A stretch of DNA of 64,000 nt. It comes from Tessaracoccus flavescens (lineage in GTDB: Bacteria; Actinomycetota; Actinomycetes; Propionibacteriales; Propionibacteriaceae). Below are positions 8,281 through 18,339 of this stretch, in pieces (the first letter of the stretch is position 1; each line of letters opens with the position of its first letter). The position numbers were made by a program, and so were the translations under genes. The DNA lies in NCBI RefSeq assembly GCF_001998865.1, contig NZ_CP019607.1, positions 1,302,001-1,366,000 on the forward strand. The letters are read 5' to 3'. The notes under the pieces were generated by a model. It searched no databases, was not told the DNA's origin, and worked only from the letters and a program-made list of their open reading frames with translations.

Positions 8281-8300
8281 TTATGCGGAATTCCGCATAA
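8281..8300. repeat. Perfect 20-bp palindrome at the RIT right junction
   Basis: TTATGCGGAATTCCGCATAA is self-complementary. Flanked by CATCGC and GCGATG it extends to a perfect 32-bp palindrome (8275-8306). It has no counterpart at the left junction. It belongs neither to the ISL3 reading frame nor to the repeated ends, so it travelled with or was created by the RIT insertion. Confidence 0.85.
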
Positions 8301-9037
8301 GCGATGTAGTTGGTCAGGTTGCGGAACCCCAGCGCCGAGCCGCGCAGGTGCTCGAGCCTGCCGTTGATCGCCTCTGTGGGCCCGTTGCTGGTGCTGGGCC
8401 GGTCGAAGTAGGCCAGGACGTCGGCGGCGCGCTTCTTCAGCGTCCTGCCGAGCTTGGTGATCTCGACCAGGGCCTTGGGGACGCCGGTGCTGATCGAGTC
8501 GATGAGCCGGGCCATCAGCTCGCGGCCGTGGCGCCGGTTCTCGTGGCGGTAGGCGGCGATCATCCGCTGGTAGACGCCCCAGGTGACCTCGACGTGGGCG
8601 TCGTCGGCGAACAGGGTGTCCAGTCGGTCCTTCTGCTTGTCGTTGAGCAGGTCGGCGCCGGTGGACAGGGTCCGGCGGGCGGCATAGAGCGGGTCGTCCT
8701 TGCGGCCGCGGTGCCCACAGATGGCCTGCTGAACTCGCCGTCGGCACTCATCGAGCGCCTCGCCAGCGAGGCGCGTGACGTGGAAGGGATCTAGCACGGT
8801 CACCACGTCGGGCAGTTCCTCGACGGCGGCGGTCTTGAACCCGGTGAAGCCGTCCATCGCGACCACCTTCACGCCGTCGCGCCACTCCTGCGGGCGGTCG
8901 GCCAGCCAGGTCTTGAACGCCTGCTTGGAGCGTCCTTCGACCATGTCCAGCAGCCGTGCCGGGCCGGTGCCATCTCGCACTGGGGTGAGGTCGATGATCA
9001 CGGTGACGTACCTGTCGCCGCGACGGGTGTGCCTCCA
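8301..9037 (-). pseudogene. ISL3 transposase, 3' exon (between the intron and the RIT element)
   Basis: The minus-strand frame begins WRHTRRGDRYVTVIIDLT directly at the intron 3' splice site. It runs through VVAMDGFTGFKTAAVEEL and NGPTEAINGRLEHLRG to FRNLTNYI, where the RIT element begins. It contains the second and third catalytic blocks of the DDE domain. The continuation is at 3680-3620. Confidence 0.88.
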
Positions 9038-9043
9038 GTTGGG

Positions 9044-9134
<91 letters not shown>

Positions 9135-9153
9135 TCCATGAGAGAGGGCTGGT

Positions 9154-10620
9154 TCAGCTGGTGGTGACAGCTGGCCGGTCCCAGGGGGTAGGGATGTGGT
9201 AGCCGCGGTAGCGGTACCTGGTCACCGGGACGCTCGCGGCGCCGGTGAACCGTTTCCCGTTGTGAGCGAGGCGCCAGGTTCCGGGCAGGCAGTACCTGCG
9301 GCGGAGTTCTGGCCATCCGAGTCGGCGGTGCTTCTTGCGTAGCCATGCCGTGATCCGCTCCCACGTGTAGGAGTCGATCGCGGCGAAGGTTGCTTTGGCC
9401 ACCGCGTGTCGGAAGTAGTTCGCCCATCCCCGCAGCACCCGCCCGAGATAGTCCATGAGGTATCCCGGGTCCTGGTGCAGGGTGTGCCTGTAGGTCATGG
9501 TCTTCACCCGCTGTTTGATCGAGGCGATGGCCTTCTTCGCGGGCAGGGTGTAGACGTACCACTTGTTGCTTCCTCGTTTCCGCATCCGTCGGATGTGGAA
9601 GCCGAGGAAGTCGAACCCGTGGTCGATGTGGACCACGCGGGTCTTCTCCGGTGACAGCCGTAACCCCATCGGGGCGAGTACTTCTGCCACCTCGTGACGC
9701 AACTGCTCGGCGTGTTCTTGGCTGCCCTTCACGACGATGACGAAGTCATCGGCGTAACGGATCAGCCGGTAGGACGCTTTGCCGTGGTCACGGCGCCAGG
9801 CCCGCTTTCCGGCCGTGCCCATCTCATGGTCCCAGCGGCGAGTGAACTCGTCATCGAGGACTGATAGGGCGATGTTGGCCAGCAGCGGGGACAAGATCCC
9901 GCCCTGTGGGGTGCCGGTGATCGTCCCTTCGGTCGTGCCCACCGTGGTGAGCACGCCGGCTTTCAGGAACGCCTTGACCAGCGCGAGCACCCGCTTGTCA
10001 CCGATCCTGCACCGGAGCCGGTCCATCAAGGCGGTGTGGTCGATCATGTCGAAACACGCCTCAATGTCGGCCTCCAGCACCCACTCGTACGATTTGCTCG
10101 CGAAGTGGTGGATCTCGGCGACCGCGTCCTGCGCGCGCCGGTTGGGTCTGAACCCATAGGAGCACGACTTGAAGTCGGCCTCGAAGATGGGTTCCAGGAC
10201 CAGCTTCAAAGCTGCCTGCACCACCCGGTCGGTCACGGTTGGGATGCCCAACTTGCGCAGCTTGCCGCTGGCCTTGGGGATCATCACCTGCCGCACCGGC
10301 ACCGGCCTGAACTCTCCAGCCCTCAACTGGGCTCGGAGGTTCCGCAGGAACTCCTCCACCCCGACCCCGGAACTGATCCGTGCCACGGTGACACGGTCCA
10401 CCCCGGGAGTCTTGGACCCCTTGTTCCCGGCGACGCGTTCCCACGCCATCGTCAAGAACGCCGGATCACACACAAGGTTCCACAGGTCATCGAACCGGCG
10501 GCCACCATCGGTGGCCGCCCAACCATGCAGCTTGGTCTGCATCCTCCGTACCCCCAGATAGGCCCGAGCATCGCCGGGCCACCCGGAGGCGCCGACATTC
10601 ACCGGCGCGTCTTCGGACAT
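9154..10620 (-). CDS. ltrA: Group II intron reverse transcriptase/maturase
   Basis: An intron-encoded protein of 488 residues from the ATG at 10620 (AAGGTG upstream); an ATG at 10665 would add 15 residues. It shows all RT blocks, including PQGGILSPLLANIALSVLD and the active-site YADD. The maturase region follows (RGWANYFRH, then a basic C-terminus). No C-terminal HNH endonuclease motif with cysteine pairs is visible, so mobility would rely on other priming. The protein helps its own intron splice and copies it into DNA. The frame is intact. Confidence 0.93.
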   Translation of the reverse strand: MSEDAPVNVGASGWPGDARAYLGVRRMQTKLHGWAATDGGRRFDDLWNLVCDPAFLTMAWERVAGNKGSKTPGVDRVTVARISSGVGVEEFLRNLRAQLRAGEFRPVPVRQVMIPKASGKLRKLGIPTVTDRVVQAALKLVLEPIFEADFKSCSYGFRPNRRAQDAVAEIHHFASKSYEWVLEADIEACFDMIDHTALMDRLRCRIGDKRVLALVKAFLKAGVLTTVGTTEGTITGTPQGGILSPLLANIALSVLDDEFTRRWDHEMGTAGKRAWRRDHGKASYRLIRYADDFVIVVKGSQEHAEQLRHEVAEVLAPMGLRLSPEKTRVVHIDHGFDFLGFHIRRMRKRGSNKWYVYTLPAKKAIASIKQRVKTMTYRHTLHQDPGYLMDYLGRVLRGWANYFRHAVAKATFAAIDSYTWERITAWLRKKHRRLGWPELRRRYCLPGTWRLAHNGKRFTGAASVPVTRYRYRGYHIPTPWDRPAVTTS

Positions 10621-11219
10621 TACATTCACCTTCTTCTGCTTTCTCTCACTGCCGCCCTTCCCCATGTGACCGGCTTTCCCGGCCTCGGAGTACTACGACG
10701 GCTCCGCCCCACCCACACCCTTCGGCAGGCAACGCACCTATCCCCCACCAATGCGGGGAGCGGAATGCGGATGGTTCCCACGTTCACTGCTGTTCGGTAG
10801 ACGGGCGAGGCGTCCGGCTTTACCCCTGCGGCATCGTCGTGGCTACGCCGTAGACCTTCACCACGACCTGCCGGACCCGACACATACCACCGTTCCGACA
10901 GTTCCCCACCCGCCACGACCATCAACGACGGCCCCGACAAGCGGTTACGCACCGCAAACCAGCCCCGATCCACCGGGTTAGAGCTGGGCGACGATCAAGA
11001 GGCTTTACGACACCGGTTCCTCTCGTACACCTTCCCGTCTTGCTCACCAGACACGGCCCATCCGGCAGTACCGGACCGTCCTGACTTTGTCACGGCTGCT
11101 CCCACCCACCCCAGGCGTTCCCCCAGGACAGGCTGCCGTCAGCTTCACCTGGCCGCTACGACGGCCAACCAATGCAGGTCTCCCACCTCCATCCGATACA
11201 ACAGCGCCTCGTGGCGCAC

Positions 11220-11728
11220 CACGTGCTCATCGACCCCGACGACCTTCACCCCCTCGAAGCGGTGCTCCTCGTCGATCAGCACCCGCTTGCCCTCGGCCAG
11301 AACGGCGTCGTTGGCGGTGTCCCAGGCCACCCCGAGCCCCTCGGCGACCCGAGCCATGGTCAGGTGCTGGACCACGATCCCTTCCAGCGCCCACCGCAGA
11401 GCGCGACGAGACAACTTGGCCCGGGGCTCGGCCGCGGCGGTGGTGTCCTGGCGCCACACATACCCGCAGCCCTGCAGCGGTAACGGCGCACGACGACCTC
11501 CAGCGTCGTGGGCCGCCACCCGAGCGGTTCGTGCGCAAGCCGCCGGACCACCGTGTCCCGCGGAACCCCTTCGCAGCCGCAGCGACGGCACCACTGGTCG
11601 AGCTCGACGACGCGGCAAGCGATCACCGCGCGGTCGGGCTCGAGCCGTTGCCCAACGGCTTCGAGACCGAGCTCATCCAGTCGGCAGAACGTGGTCAGGT
11701 CAGGGCGAGTGAAGGTAGCGTCGTGCAC
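11220..11728 (-). pseudogene. ISL3 transposase, 5' exon, frameshifted
   Basis: From a GTG at 11728 the minus strand encodes FCRLDELGLEAVGQRLEPD and a zinc-finger region (CRRCGCEG). After VVRRYRC the frame shifts near 11470, where a G run appears one base short, and continues as GCGYVWRQDTTAAAEPRAKL to GVDEHV at the intron 5' splice site. The transposase would therefore be non-functional even after splicing and RIT loss, unless the shift is a sequencing error. Confidence 0.85.
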
Positions 11729-11838
11729 GTCGAGGTCTTCCGGATGGGCAGTGTGAGAACTTCCATCCTCGGGAGACCTCGACTTCGATCCCGACACCGC
11801 CGCGCCGTCAGCTTCTACACCCTCATCTGCGAAGAGCC

Positions 11839-11846
11839 GGTAAATC
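11839..11846. repeat. Right target-site duplication GGTAAATC of the composite transposon
   Basis: Identical in sequence and orientation to 1083-1090. It lies directly outside the outer end of the second ISL3 element and 28 bases before the pheA stop codon. Confidence 0.8.
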
Positions 11847-11873
11847 TCGTCGGTCGGGGTTACTCTGCCCAGC

Positions 11874-12782
11874 TCAGCGCCGACGGGAGAGCGAGTTGAC
11901 CCAGGATGCGGCCGCGTCGAACTCCTGGTCGCTGAACCCGATGCCGATCTCAGGGCGTCGCTGGTTGGCTCGCGGGTACGACCCGAGGAAGTAGACCTGG
12001 GGGCAGACCCGGTGCAGGCCCTGCAGCGTCTCGGCGACCCGCCTGTCGTGCAGGTGTCCCTCGCAGTCGATGGAGAAGAAGTAGGAACCGAGCGCGGTCT
12101 TGGTGGGGCGAGACTCGATCCGGCTCAGGTTGACCCCTCGCACCGCGAACTGTTCGAGGATTTCCAGCAGGGCGCCCGCGTGGTCCTGGCGCATGAACGC
12201 CACGATGGTCGTCTTGTCCGCGCCTGTCTGGGGCGGGACGGGGCCGGCGGGCCCCACCTCGACGAAGCGGGTGACGGCGCCCGCGTTGTCCTCGATCTGG
12301 TAGGCGAGCTCGGTCAGCCCGTACATCTCGCCTGCGACCCGCGCGCAGACGGCCGCATCGAAACGCGAGTCGGGACTGGCGACCTCAGCCGCCGCTCCTG
12401 CCGTGGAGCCGGCCTCGGTCACCGTCGCCTCGGGCAGCGTCACTGACAGCCAGTTGCGGCACTGCGCCGCGGCGTGGCCATGGGTCAGGACGTTGCGCAC
12501 GTCTTCGATCCGCGTGCCCTCACGGGCGTACAGCCCGAACTCCACCGGGATCACGATCTCGCGGCGGATAGAGAGCGGGCTGCCTGCGATCAGCTCGTCC
12601 AACGTCGCCGAGACGCCGCCCTCGACCGAGTTCTCGATCGGCACGACGGCGCCGTCCACAACGCCGCTGCGGACGGCGTCGAGGGCCTCGCGAACGCTCG
12701 CGAAGGCGAGCGCCTCCTCGTCGGTGACCGTACGCAGCGCCTGATGGGTGAACGTCCCAGCGGGACCGAAGTATCCGAGCAC
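11874..12782 (-). CDS. pheA: Prephenate dehydratase
   Basis: A 302-residue enzyme converting prephenate to phenylpyruvate in phenylalanine synthesis. The N-terminal PDT domain starts GYFGPAGTFTHQA and contains PIENSVEGGV and the TRF motif (GAVTRFVEV) near residue 170. The C-terminal ACT domain (about 190-275) carries the ESRP motif (LSRIESRPTK) that binds phenylalanine for feedback inhibition. Length and domains are complete. The gene is divergent from mycP, and its 3' end lies just beside the composite transposon. Confidence 0.95.
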   Translation of the reverse strand: MLGYFGPAGTFTHQALRTVTDEEALAFASVREALDAVRSGVVDGAVVPIENSVEGGVSATLDELIAGSPLSIRREIVIPVEFGLYAREGTRIEDVRNVLTHGHAAAQCRNWLSVTLPEATVTEAGSTAGAAAEVASPDSRFDAAVCARVAGEMYGLTELAYQIEDNAGAVTRFVEVGPAGPVPPQTGADKTTIVAFMRQDHAGALLEILEQFAVRGVNLSRIESRPTKTALGSYFFSIDCEGHLHDRRVAETLQGLHRVCPQVYFLGSYPRANQRRPEIGIGFSDQEFDAAASWVNSLSRRR

Positions 12783-12862
12783 GGTCCTATCCTGCCCCCT
12801 CGGCCGCGGGACTTCGCACCGCGTCTTAGGTCGTGGCCCGCCACGGCGTTACCCTGTCGATC

Positions 12863-14179
12863 GTGAAGCGATGGTTGTGGCGCGTGGCATCGGCCGCGGT
12901 GGCGGCGAGTTTCTTCGCCGCGCAGGCGGCCGTCCCCGCCCTCGCAGACGGCTCCGGCCCGCTCCAGTTCATGTCCGACCGGTGCGCGGCACAGGCCCCG
13001 ACGCCGCGCGAGGAACTGCGCAACGCATGGCAGCTGCAGCGACTCCAGATGGACAGCGTGTGGACCATGGCAACGGGCAAGGGCGTGAAGGTCGCGGTGA
13101 TCGACACCGGTTCGTCCACCGCAGGTTCGCCCTATCTGAGCGGCGGAGGCCGGGTCCGCGGCTACAACATGATCCCGGACGTGCGCGCCGAGGACGGCAC
13201 GATCACCTACGACTGCGCCCACGGGACGGCCGTCACCTCGATCATCGGGGCTGGCCGCACGGAGTCCGGCCAGGCTGTGCACGGGGCGACCAACTTCTCG
13301 GGCATCGCACCCGACGCAGAGATCGTCACCTACCGGGCGCTCAAGAACTCAACGCAGCCGGAGGGAGAGCCGAGCGAGGAGGAGAAGGAGAACCTGACCT
13401 ACACGATCGACGCCATCCGGCACGCGACCGATGTCGAGAAGGTCGATGTGATCAACCTCTCCCAGGCCACGTTCAATGACGCGAAGCTCGGTCAGTTGCA
13501 GGAGGCGGTGCTTGACGCCATCGCCAAGGGCATCGTGGTGGTCGCCGCCGCTGGCAACCAGGGCCAGGCCGACAGCGAGACCGCCTCCGCCTTCCCGGCC
13601 GCGATCGAGGGTGTGATCGCGGTCGGAATGTCGAACCAGCAGGACTCCGGCGACGAGATGACCCACGTGGGCAGATACATCTCCATCGGTGCCCCCGGAC
13701 GCAACCTCGTCGCACTCGCACCGTCGCAGCCGACGCAGACGCCGACGGCCGACAACCAGGCCTTCGCCCTCGAGGCCTCGGGCACGTCCTATGCGGCGCC
13801 CATCGTCAGCGGCGTCGTCGCCCTGATGATCGAGCACAACAACAACATGGGTAACCCGGAGGACCTGACCCCCGCGAGGGTGCGCGACATCCTCGTGCGC
13901 ACGGCCGACCCGTCCGGGGTCCGCCCGCCCGACCCTTTCATCGGCTACGGCATCGTCAACCCGCTCAAGGCCCTCACGGGGACCATGGGCGCGTCGCCGA
14001 CCCCGATGGCTGTCGAGACCGAGTCGACGGGCAAGATCCGCGTCGCGCCCGACGAGGGGACACCGCTGTCGTCCATGGTCGGGCTCGGGGTCGCGATCGG
14101 CGCCGTCATCCTCGTCGCCCTCGGCGTCGTCGCCGCCATCGCCATCCCGGCCGCCGTCCGCCGCCGCGCGACCGACTGA
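12863..14179 (+). CDS. mycP: Type VII secretion mycosin (subtilisin-like serine protease)
   Basis: A 438-residue S8 protease with an N-terminal signal peptide (VKRWLWRVASAAVAASFFAA then ALADG). The catalytic triad is Asp81 (VAVIDTG), His120 (DCAHGT) and Ser309 (GTSYAAPIVSGV), with oxyanion Asn near 232 (AAAGNQG). A C-terminal membrane helix (about 395-425) and a short basic tail complete it. Mycosins sit outside the membrane against the ESX channel and are needed for its stability. The GTG at 12863 gives a proper signal peptide; a GTG at 12833 would add 10 unlikely residues. Confidence 0.93.
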   Translation: MKRWLWRVASAAVAASFFAAQAAVPALADGSGPLQFMSDRCAAQAPTPREELRNAWQLQRLQMDSVWTMATGKGVKVAVIDTGSSTAGSPYLSGGGRVRGYNMIPDVRAEDGTITYDCAHGTAVTSIIGAGRTESGQAVHGATNFSGIAPDAEIVTYRALKNSTQPEGEPSEEEKENLTYTIDAIRHATDVEKVDVINLSQATFNDAKLGQLQEAVLDAIAKGIVVVAAAGNQGQADSETASAFPAAIEGVIAVGMSNQQDSGDEMTHVGRYISIGAPGRNLVALAPSQPTQTPTADNQAFALEASGTSYAAPIVSGVVALMIEHNNNMGNPEDLTPARVRDILVRTADPSGVRPPDPFIGYGIVNPLKALTGTMGASPTPMAVETESTGKIRVAPDEGTPLSSMVGLGVAIGAVILVALGVVAAIAIPAAVRRRATD

Positions 14180-14255
14180 CCAGGCTCTGCCGCGCCCCGC
14201 CACCCCGGCCGCGCCCCGCCACCTGGGCACGCCGCGGGGTCCGAGCATGCGAAAC

Positions 14256-14280
14256 GCCCGCCGTCACGGGGACGGCGGGC
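14256..14280. terminator. Terminator between mycP and eccC
   Basis: A perfect 10-bp stem, GCCCGCCGTC with its complement, around a 5-base loop, lying between two convergent genes. It probably serves both. Confidence 0.75.
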
Positions 14281-14292
14281 GCTCGGCCGGGA

Positions 14293-17200
14293 TCAGTCCT
14301 CGGCGCGGGGCAGGTGCGCCGTCTGGATCAGGCCCTTGAACTGGCGCGTGATCAGCGTGCCGCGGCCGGGAGGCATCGGCGAGCCCTTGACGTCGCCGTA
14401 GAGGTTGCCCTCCTCCTTGTTGCCGGACATCACGAGCGCCGGGTTGACCGAGTCCTTCATGCGGCTGATCAGCGGGTCGCCGAAGATGGCCCGGCTCGCA
14501 CCGCCGAAGGCGCGCGTCATGATGATGTGCAGGCCGATGTCACCCGCCTGGTTGATCAGGTCCGCGAACACGGCCATCGGGTTGCCGGTGTTGGTCGCGA
14601 CGAGCTCGTAGTCGTCGACGATGATGAACACCTCGGCGCCGGTCCACCAGGAACGGTCGCGCAGCTGCTGCTGGGTGACGTCCGGCCCTGGCAGCCTCGC
14701 CCGCACCGCCTCGGCCGTCTGCTGCAGCATCGGGGTGGCTGCGGACGCAGACGGGTAGTAGCCGATCAGATGCTCGGACTCGACCTCGCCGAGCAGCGAG
14801 CGTCGGTAGTCGACGATCATGATCTTGGCTTCCTTCGGGGTGAACCTCGTGGTGATGCCCTTCAGGAAGACCCGCAGCAGGTTCGACTTGCCCGACTCGG
14901 GACCGCCGATGGCGACGAAGTGCGGTTCCGACATCGTCTCGAGGTACATCGGCGCGAGCTCCAGCTCGTCGACGGCGTACGGGATCCGCTTGTCGGCGTC
15001 GTGGCCGATGGCGGGCAGCGACGAGAAGTCGAGGTTCTCGGGGAGCAGCCGGACCTCGGCCGCGCGGGGTCCCTTCCACGCGGAGTTGACCGCCTTGATG
15101 AACTCGCGCTGCCCTGCGCTGACGTCGGTCGCGTCTTCGACGCCGTCGATCCGGGGCAGCCCGATCAGCGTGTGCATGCCGCCGGTCATGATGCCGCGGC
15201 CGGGCCGGGCGGTCGGGATGATCGCCTGGATCTTGCGGTCGATCTCGGAGTCGAACGGGTCGCCGAGCTTCAGCTCGACGCGCGACTGCAGCGTGTCCTT
15301 CGTCGCGGCGCGGATCTCGGACCACTTGGCTGCGGCGATCCAGACGTGGATGCCGAAGCCGAGGCCGCCGTTGGCGATGGCCTGGATCTGGGGCTCGAGG
15401 GTCTCGAACTCCGTCTTGAGGGTCGCCCAGCCGTCGATCACCAGGAACACGTCGGTCGGGAATCGGTCGGCGGGGATGGAGCCGTCGCGACGGCCCTGCC
15501 GGTACGTCGTCATCGAGTCGATGCCGAGCTCAGAGAACTGCAGCTCGCGGCTCGAGCGCAGGGAGGTGATCTCGGCGACCGTGCGGCGCACGCGGTCGAC
15601 GTCGAGGCGTCCGGTCACGGAGCCGACGTGGACGAGGTTGCGCATCGAGGTCAGCGAGCCGCCGCCGAAGTCGAGGCAGTAGAAGCCGACCTCCTGGGGG
15701 GTGTGGGTCAGCGACAGTCCGGCGATGCCTGCGCGAAGTGCCATCGACTTGCCTGCCTGCGGGCCGCCGACGACGCCAAGGTTGCCCCCCGAGCCGTCGA
15801 AGCGGATCCACCACGGGTCGCGTCGCTGCTGGCGGGGACGGTCGATCAGGCCGAACGGGGCCGCGAGGGTGCCGCGGTACTTCGGGTCGGCGATCTGCAG
15901 CCCGCGGCCCTCGACCTCCGCGAGGCCGCCGAGCAGCTGATCCACGGTGGGCGGGTCGTCGAGCGGGGGAAGCCACACCTTGTGGGAGGGCCAGCCGTGT
16001 CCCTTCAGACGACCGACGGCGATGCTGAGCAGCGTCTCGTCCTCGTCCTCCTCGCGCTCCCCCTGCTCCTCGGCCGGCTCGGCGCCGGCTGACGCCGTCA
16101 GGACCGGAAGCTCATCGGCATCGGGTTCCGGCGGCACGACGGGGATCACGTAGTCGGCGGTGAACTCGAGCACCGGCGGCGTCCAGCCCTTCGACTCGAC
16201 GATGACCTCGTCGATCGGGCGGTCCTCCTGCGCGGCGGGCGCACTCGTGCCGTGCCAGGGCCCGGACACATAGGCGGCCTTGAAGCGCGTCATGCCGGTG
16301 GTATCGAACTTCAGATAGCCGTTGCCAGGCGGGGTGGGCAGTTCGTAGGCGTCGGGGACGCCGATGACGGTGCGCGACTCGGCGGGCGAGAACGTGCGCA
16401 GGGCGATCCGGTACGACAGGAAGGTGTCGAGGCCGCGCAGCTTGTTCTCCTCGAGCCGCTGCGAGGCGAGCAACTGGTGCACGGCGATGGATCGGCCGAC
16501 GCGACCGATCTGGACGAACAGGTCAATGAACTCCGGTCGCGCGGAGAGCAGCTCGGAGAACTCGTCGACGACGACGAAGAGGCTCGGCATCGGCGGAATG
16601 TCCGCGCCCGCCTGGCGCGCGTTCTCGTAGTCCTCACGGTTCTTGAAGTTGCCCGCATCGCGCAGCACCTCCATCCGCCGGTCGAGCTCGCCGCCGATGG
16701 CGTCGGCCATGCGGTCGACGAGGGAGAGCTCGCCCTCGAGGTTGGTGATGACGGCCGACACGTGCGGCAGATGCTCGAGGCCGAGGAAGGTCGCGCCGCC
16801 CTTGAAGTCGACGAGGATGAAGTTGAGCTGCTCGGTCGAATGGGTCATCGCCAGGCCGAGCACGAGCGTGCGTAGGAACTCGGACTTGCCGGAACCCGTC
16901 GCGCCGATGCAGATGCCGTGCGGCCCCATGCCTCCCTGTGCCGACTCCTTGATGTCGAGTTCGACGGGCGATCCGTCGTCGGCCGTGCCGAACGGGATCC
17001 GCAGATGCTGGCGGAGCGGTCGTGGGCGCCACGCCTGGCGCGGATCGAGCGTCAGCGGATCGCCGACGCCGAGCATCGCCGGATAGTCCTTCGGCGGCTC
17101 GAAGACGACCTCTGCCGGGGTCTCCTCGTCACCGCCGGTGAGCTCCGGCATGCGGTACGGCGACATGGCGCGGGCGAGCATCTCGCAGTAGACGACGGGC

Positions 17201-18339
17201 ACCTGGTCCGGCCGACCGAACGGTGTCTGGGCGTGCGGGGTGCGCGAGGTTCGACGATGCAGGATCACCGAGTCGGGCGTCACCTCGAAGACGGCGACGC
17301 CGAGCTCGAGGTTGCGGGGCAGTTCCTTACGGCCCGTGACCTCGATCGTCACGGCCTTGGTCGACGGGGTGACGAACTGCTGCGAGTTGACACCCTCGAC
17401 ACCGTCCGAGACGACGACGGTGAGCGAGGGAGGGTTGCTCGCCGACTGCGCGGAGGTGCCCATCTGGCTGAGCTCGCCCGCGCCGGTGGCGAACATGCGC
17501 ACCGGCCCGACGCCGTCGGCCTCTGTCGGGTGCTGCAGGTGGGGAAGCCACTTGACCCACTGCCAGGCCTGCTGGTTCGCCTTGCTGGCCGCCACGAGCA
17601 GCGACACATCGGTCGGCGCATGCCAGGTGGCGAGCTGGGCGACCATCGAAAAGGCCAGCTTGCGGCAGGCCTCCTCGTCGCCGATCAGCGAGATGGAGCG
17701 GAAGCCGCGCAGGTCGACGGCGAGCGGAACCGACTGGATGACGCGGTGGGTGCGGATGAACCGGCGCAGCGCTCCGGTGGTGAGCGGCTCCAGGTCCTCG
17801 ATCGGCTGCGACTCGGGAGGGGTGATCCGTTTTGCCGACTGCTGCCGACCGACGGAGAGGCGCACGGAGCCGAACTCCTCGGCGTCGGGACGGCGCTCCC
17901 ACATCCGCATTCCCCCGACCACGGTCCAGAGGCTGTCGGGCGAGGGATGCCGGTAGGCGACGCTGGCGCGCTGCTCGTCTGCGGTCTTTGCGAAGTTGCG
18001 CCGGGTCTGGGCCAGGTAGCGGAAGTAGTCGCGGCGGTTGGCGTCGAGCTGGGCCGACTGGTCGTCGTTCTGCCTTCCGACCTGGGAGAGCATCATGCCC
18101 ATCATCGAGACGGCGTAGAGGCCGCCGACGATGCTGCCCATCAGGCCGCGGCTGCCGCTGGAGAACATGATGCCCATCGCGAGGCCGCCCGCCACCATCG
18201 GCAGCATGCGCAGCAGGTTGCCGAACGGTTTCGACGGCGAAGGCGGCGGGATCTCCGGCGGGGACTCGAGGAGGAGGTCACCTCGTGGCATCGCCGGCGG
18301 GGTCACGCGCTTCGGCCGATGGAACGTGATCAGACCCAT
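14293..18339 (-). CDS. eccC: Type VII secretion ATPase EccC (FtsK/SpoIIIE family)
   Basis: A motor protein of about 1,350 residues. Two N-terminal membrane helices (around 40-85) are followed by three P-loop domains with Walker A motifs GATGSGKS (about 481), GGPQAGKS (about 858) and GGPESGKS (about 1145). EccCa and EccCb functions are fused in one chain. The first ATPase domain normally drives secretion and the last binds the C-terminus of the Esx substrate dimer. The start MGLITFHRPKRV (18339) is preferred over an upstream ATG at 18363. The gene is divergent from eccD. Confidence 0.95.
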   Translation of the reverse strand: MGLITFHRPKRVTPPAMPRGDLLLESPPEIPPPSPSKPFGNLLRMLPMVAGGLAMGIMFSSGSRGLMGSIVGGLYAVSMMGMMLSQVGRQNDDQSAQLDANRRDYFRYLAQTRRNFAKTADEQRASVAYRHPSPDSLWTVVGGMRMWERRPDAEEFGSVRLSVGRQQSAKRITPPESQPIEDLEPLTTGALRRFIRTHRVIQSVPLAVDLRGFRSISLIGDEEACRKLAFSMVAQLATWHAPTDVSLLVAASKANQQAWQWVKWLPHLQHPTEADGVGPVRMFATGAGELSQMGTSAQSASNPPSLTVVVSDGVEGVNSQQFVTPSTKAVTIEVTGRKELPRNLELGVAVFEVTPDSVILHRRTSRTPHAQTPFGRPDQVPVVYCEMLARAMSPYRMPELTGGDEETPAEVVFEPPKDYPAMLGVGDPLTLDPRQAWRPRPLRQHLRIPFGTADDGSPVELDIKESAQGGMGPHGICIGATGSGKSEFLRTLVLGLAMTHSTEQLNFILVDFKGGATFLGLEHLPHVSAVITNLEGELSLVDRMADAIGGELDRRMEVLRDAGNFKNREDYENARQAGADIPPMPSLFVVVDEFSELLSARPEFIDLFVQIGRVGRSIAVHQLLASQRLEENKLRGLDTFLSYRIALRTFSPAESRTVIGVPDAYELPTPPGNGYLKFDTTGMTRFKAAYVSGPWHGTSAPAAQEDRPIDEVIVESKGWTPPVLEFTADYVIPVVPPEPDADELPVLTASAGAEPAEEQGEREEDEDETLLSIAVGRLKGHGWPSHKVWLPPLDDPPTVDQLLGGLAEVEGRGLQIADPKYRGTLAAPFGLIDRPRQQRRDPWWIRFDGSGGNLGVVGGPQAGKSMALRAGIAGLSLTHTPQEVGFYCLDFGGGSLTSMRNLVHVGSVTGRLDVDRVRRTVAEITSLRSSRELQFSELGIDSMTTYRQGRRDGSIPADRFPTDVFLVIDGWATLKTEFETLEPQIQAIANGGLGFGIHVWIAAAKWSEIRAATKDTLQSRVELKLGDPFDSEIDRKIQAIIPTARPGRGIMTGGMHTLIGLPRIDGVEDATDVSAGQREFIKAVNSAWKGPRAAEVRLLPENLDFSSLPAIGHDADKRIPYAVDELELAPMYLETMSEPHFVAIGGPESGKSNLLRVFLKGITTRFTPKEAKIMIVDYRRSLLGEVESEHLIGYYPSASAATPMLQQTAEAVRARLPGPDVTQQQLRDRSWWTGAEVFIIVDDYELVATNTGNPMAVFADLINQAGDIGLHIIMTRAFGGASRAIFGDPLISRMKDSVNPALVMSGNKEEGNLYGDVKGSPMPPGRGTLITRQFKGLIQTAHLPRAED

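Larger units (their letters stand above)
3681..8300 (+). mobile_element. RIT (recombinase in trio) element
   Basis: Three consecutive overlapping tyrosine recombinase genes lie between 93-bp inverted repeats, the defining layout of RIT elements. It is inserted in the ISL3 transposase gene. GCGATG occurs at both junctions (3675-3680 and 8301-8306), and the right end carries an extra 20-bp palindrome (8281-8300). Without the internal IS256 copy it would be about 3.1 kb, the usual RIT size. The third recombinase is broken, so this copy is probably not autonomous. Confidence 0.88.

Noticed and set aside
8281..8300. Palindrome read as a transcription terminator
   Set aside because: A perfect palindrome with no loop and no T tract, placed exactly at an element junction, fits a recombination site better.
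10666..11219. Small ORFs in the 5' part of the group II intron
   Set aside because: This stretch is the structured ribozyme portion of the intron; the ORFs have no ribosome binding sites or family pattern.
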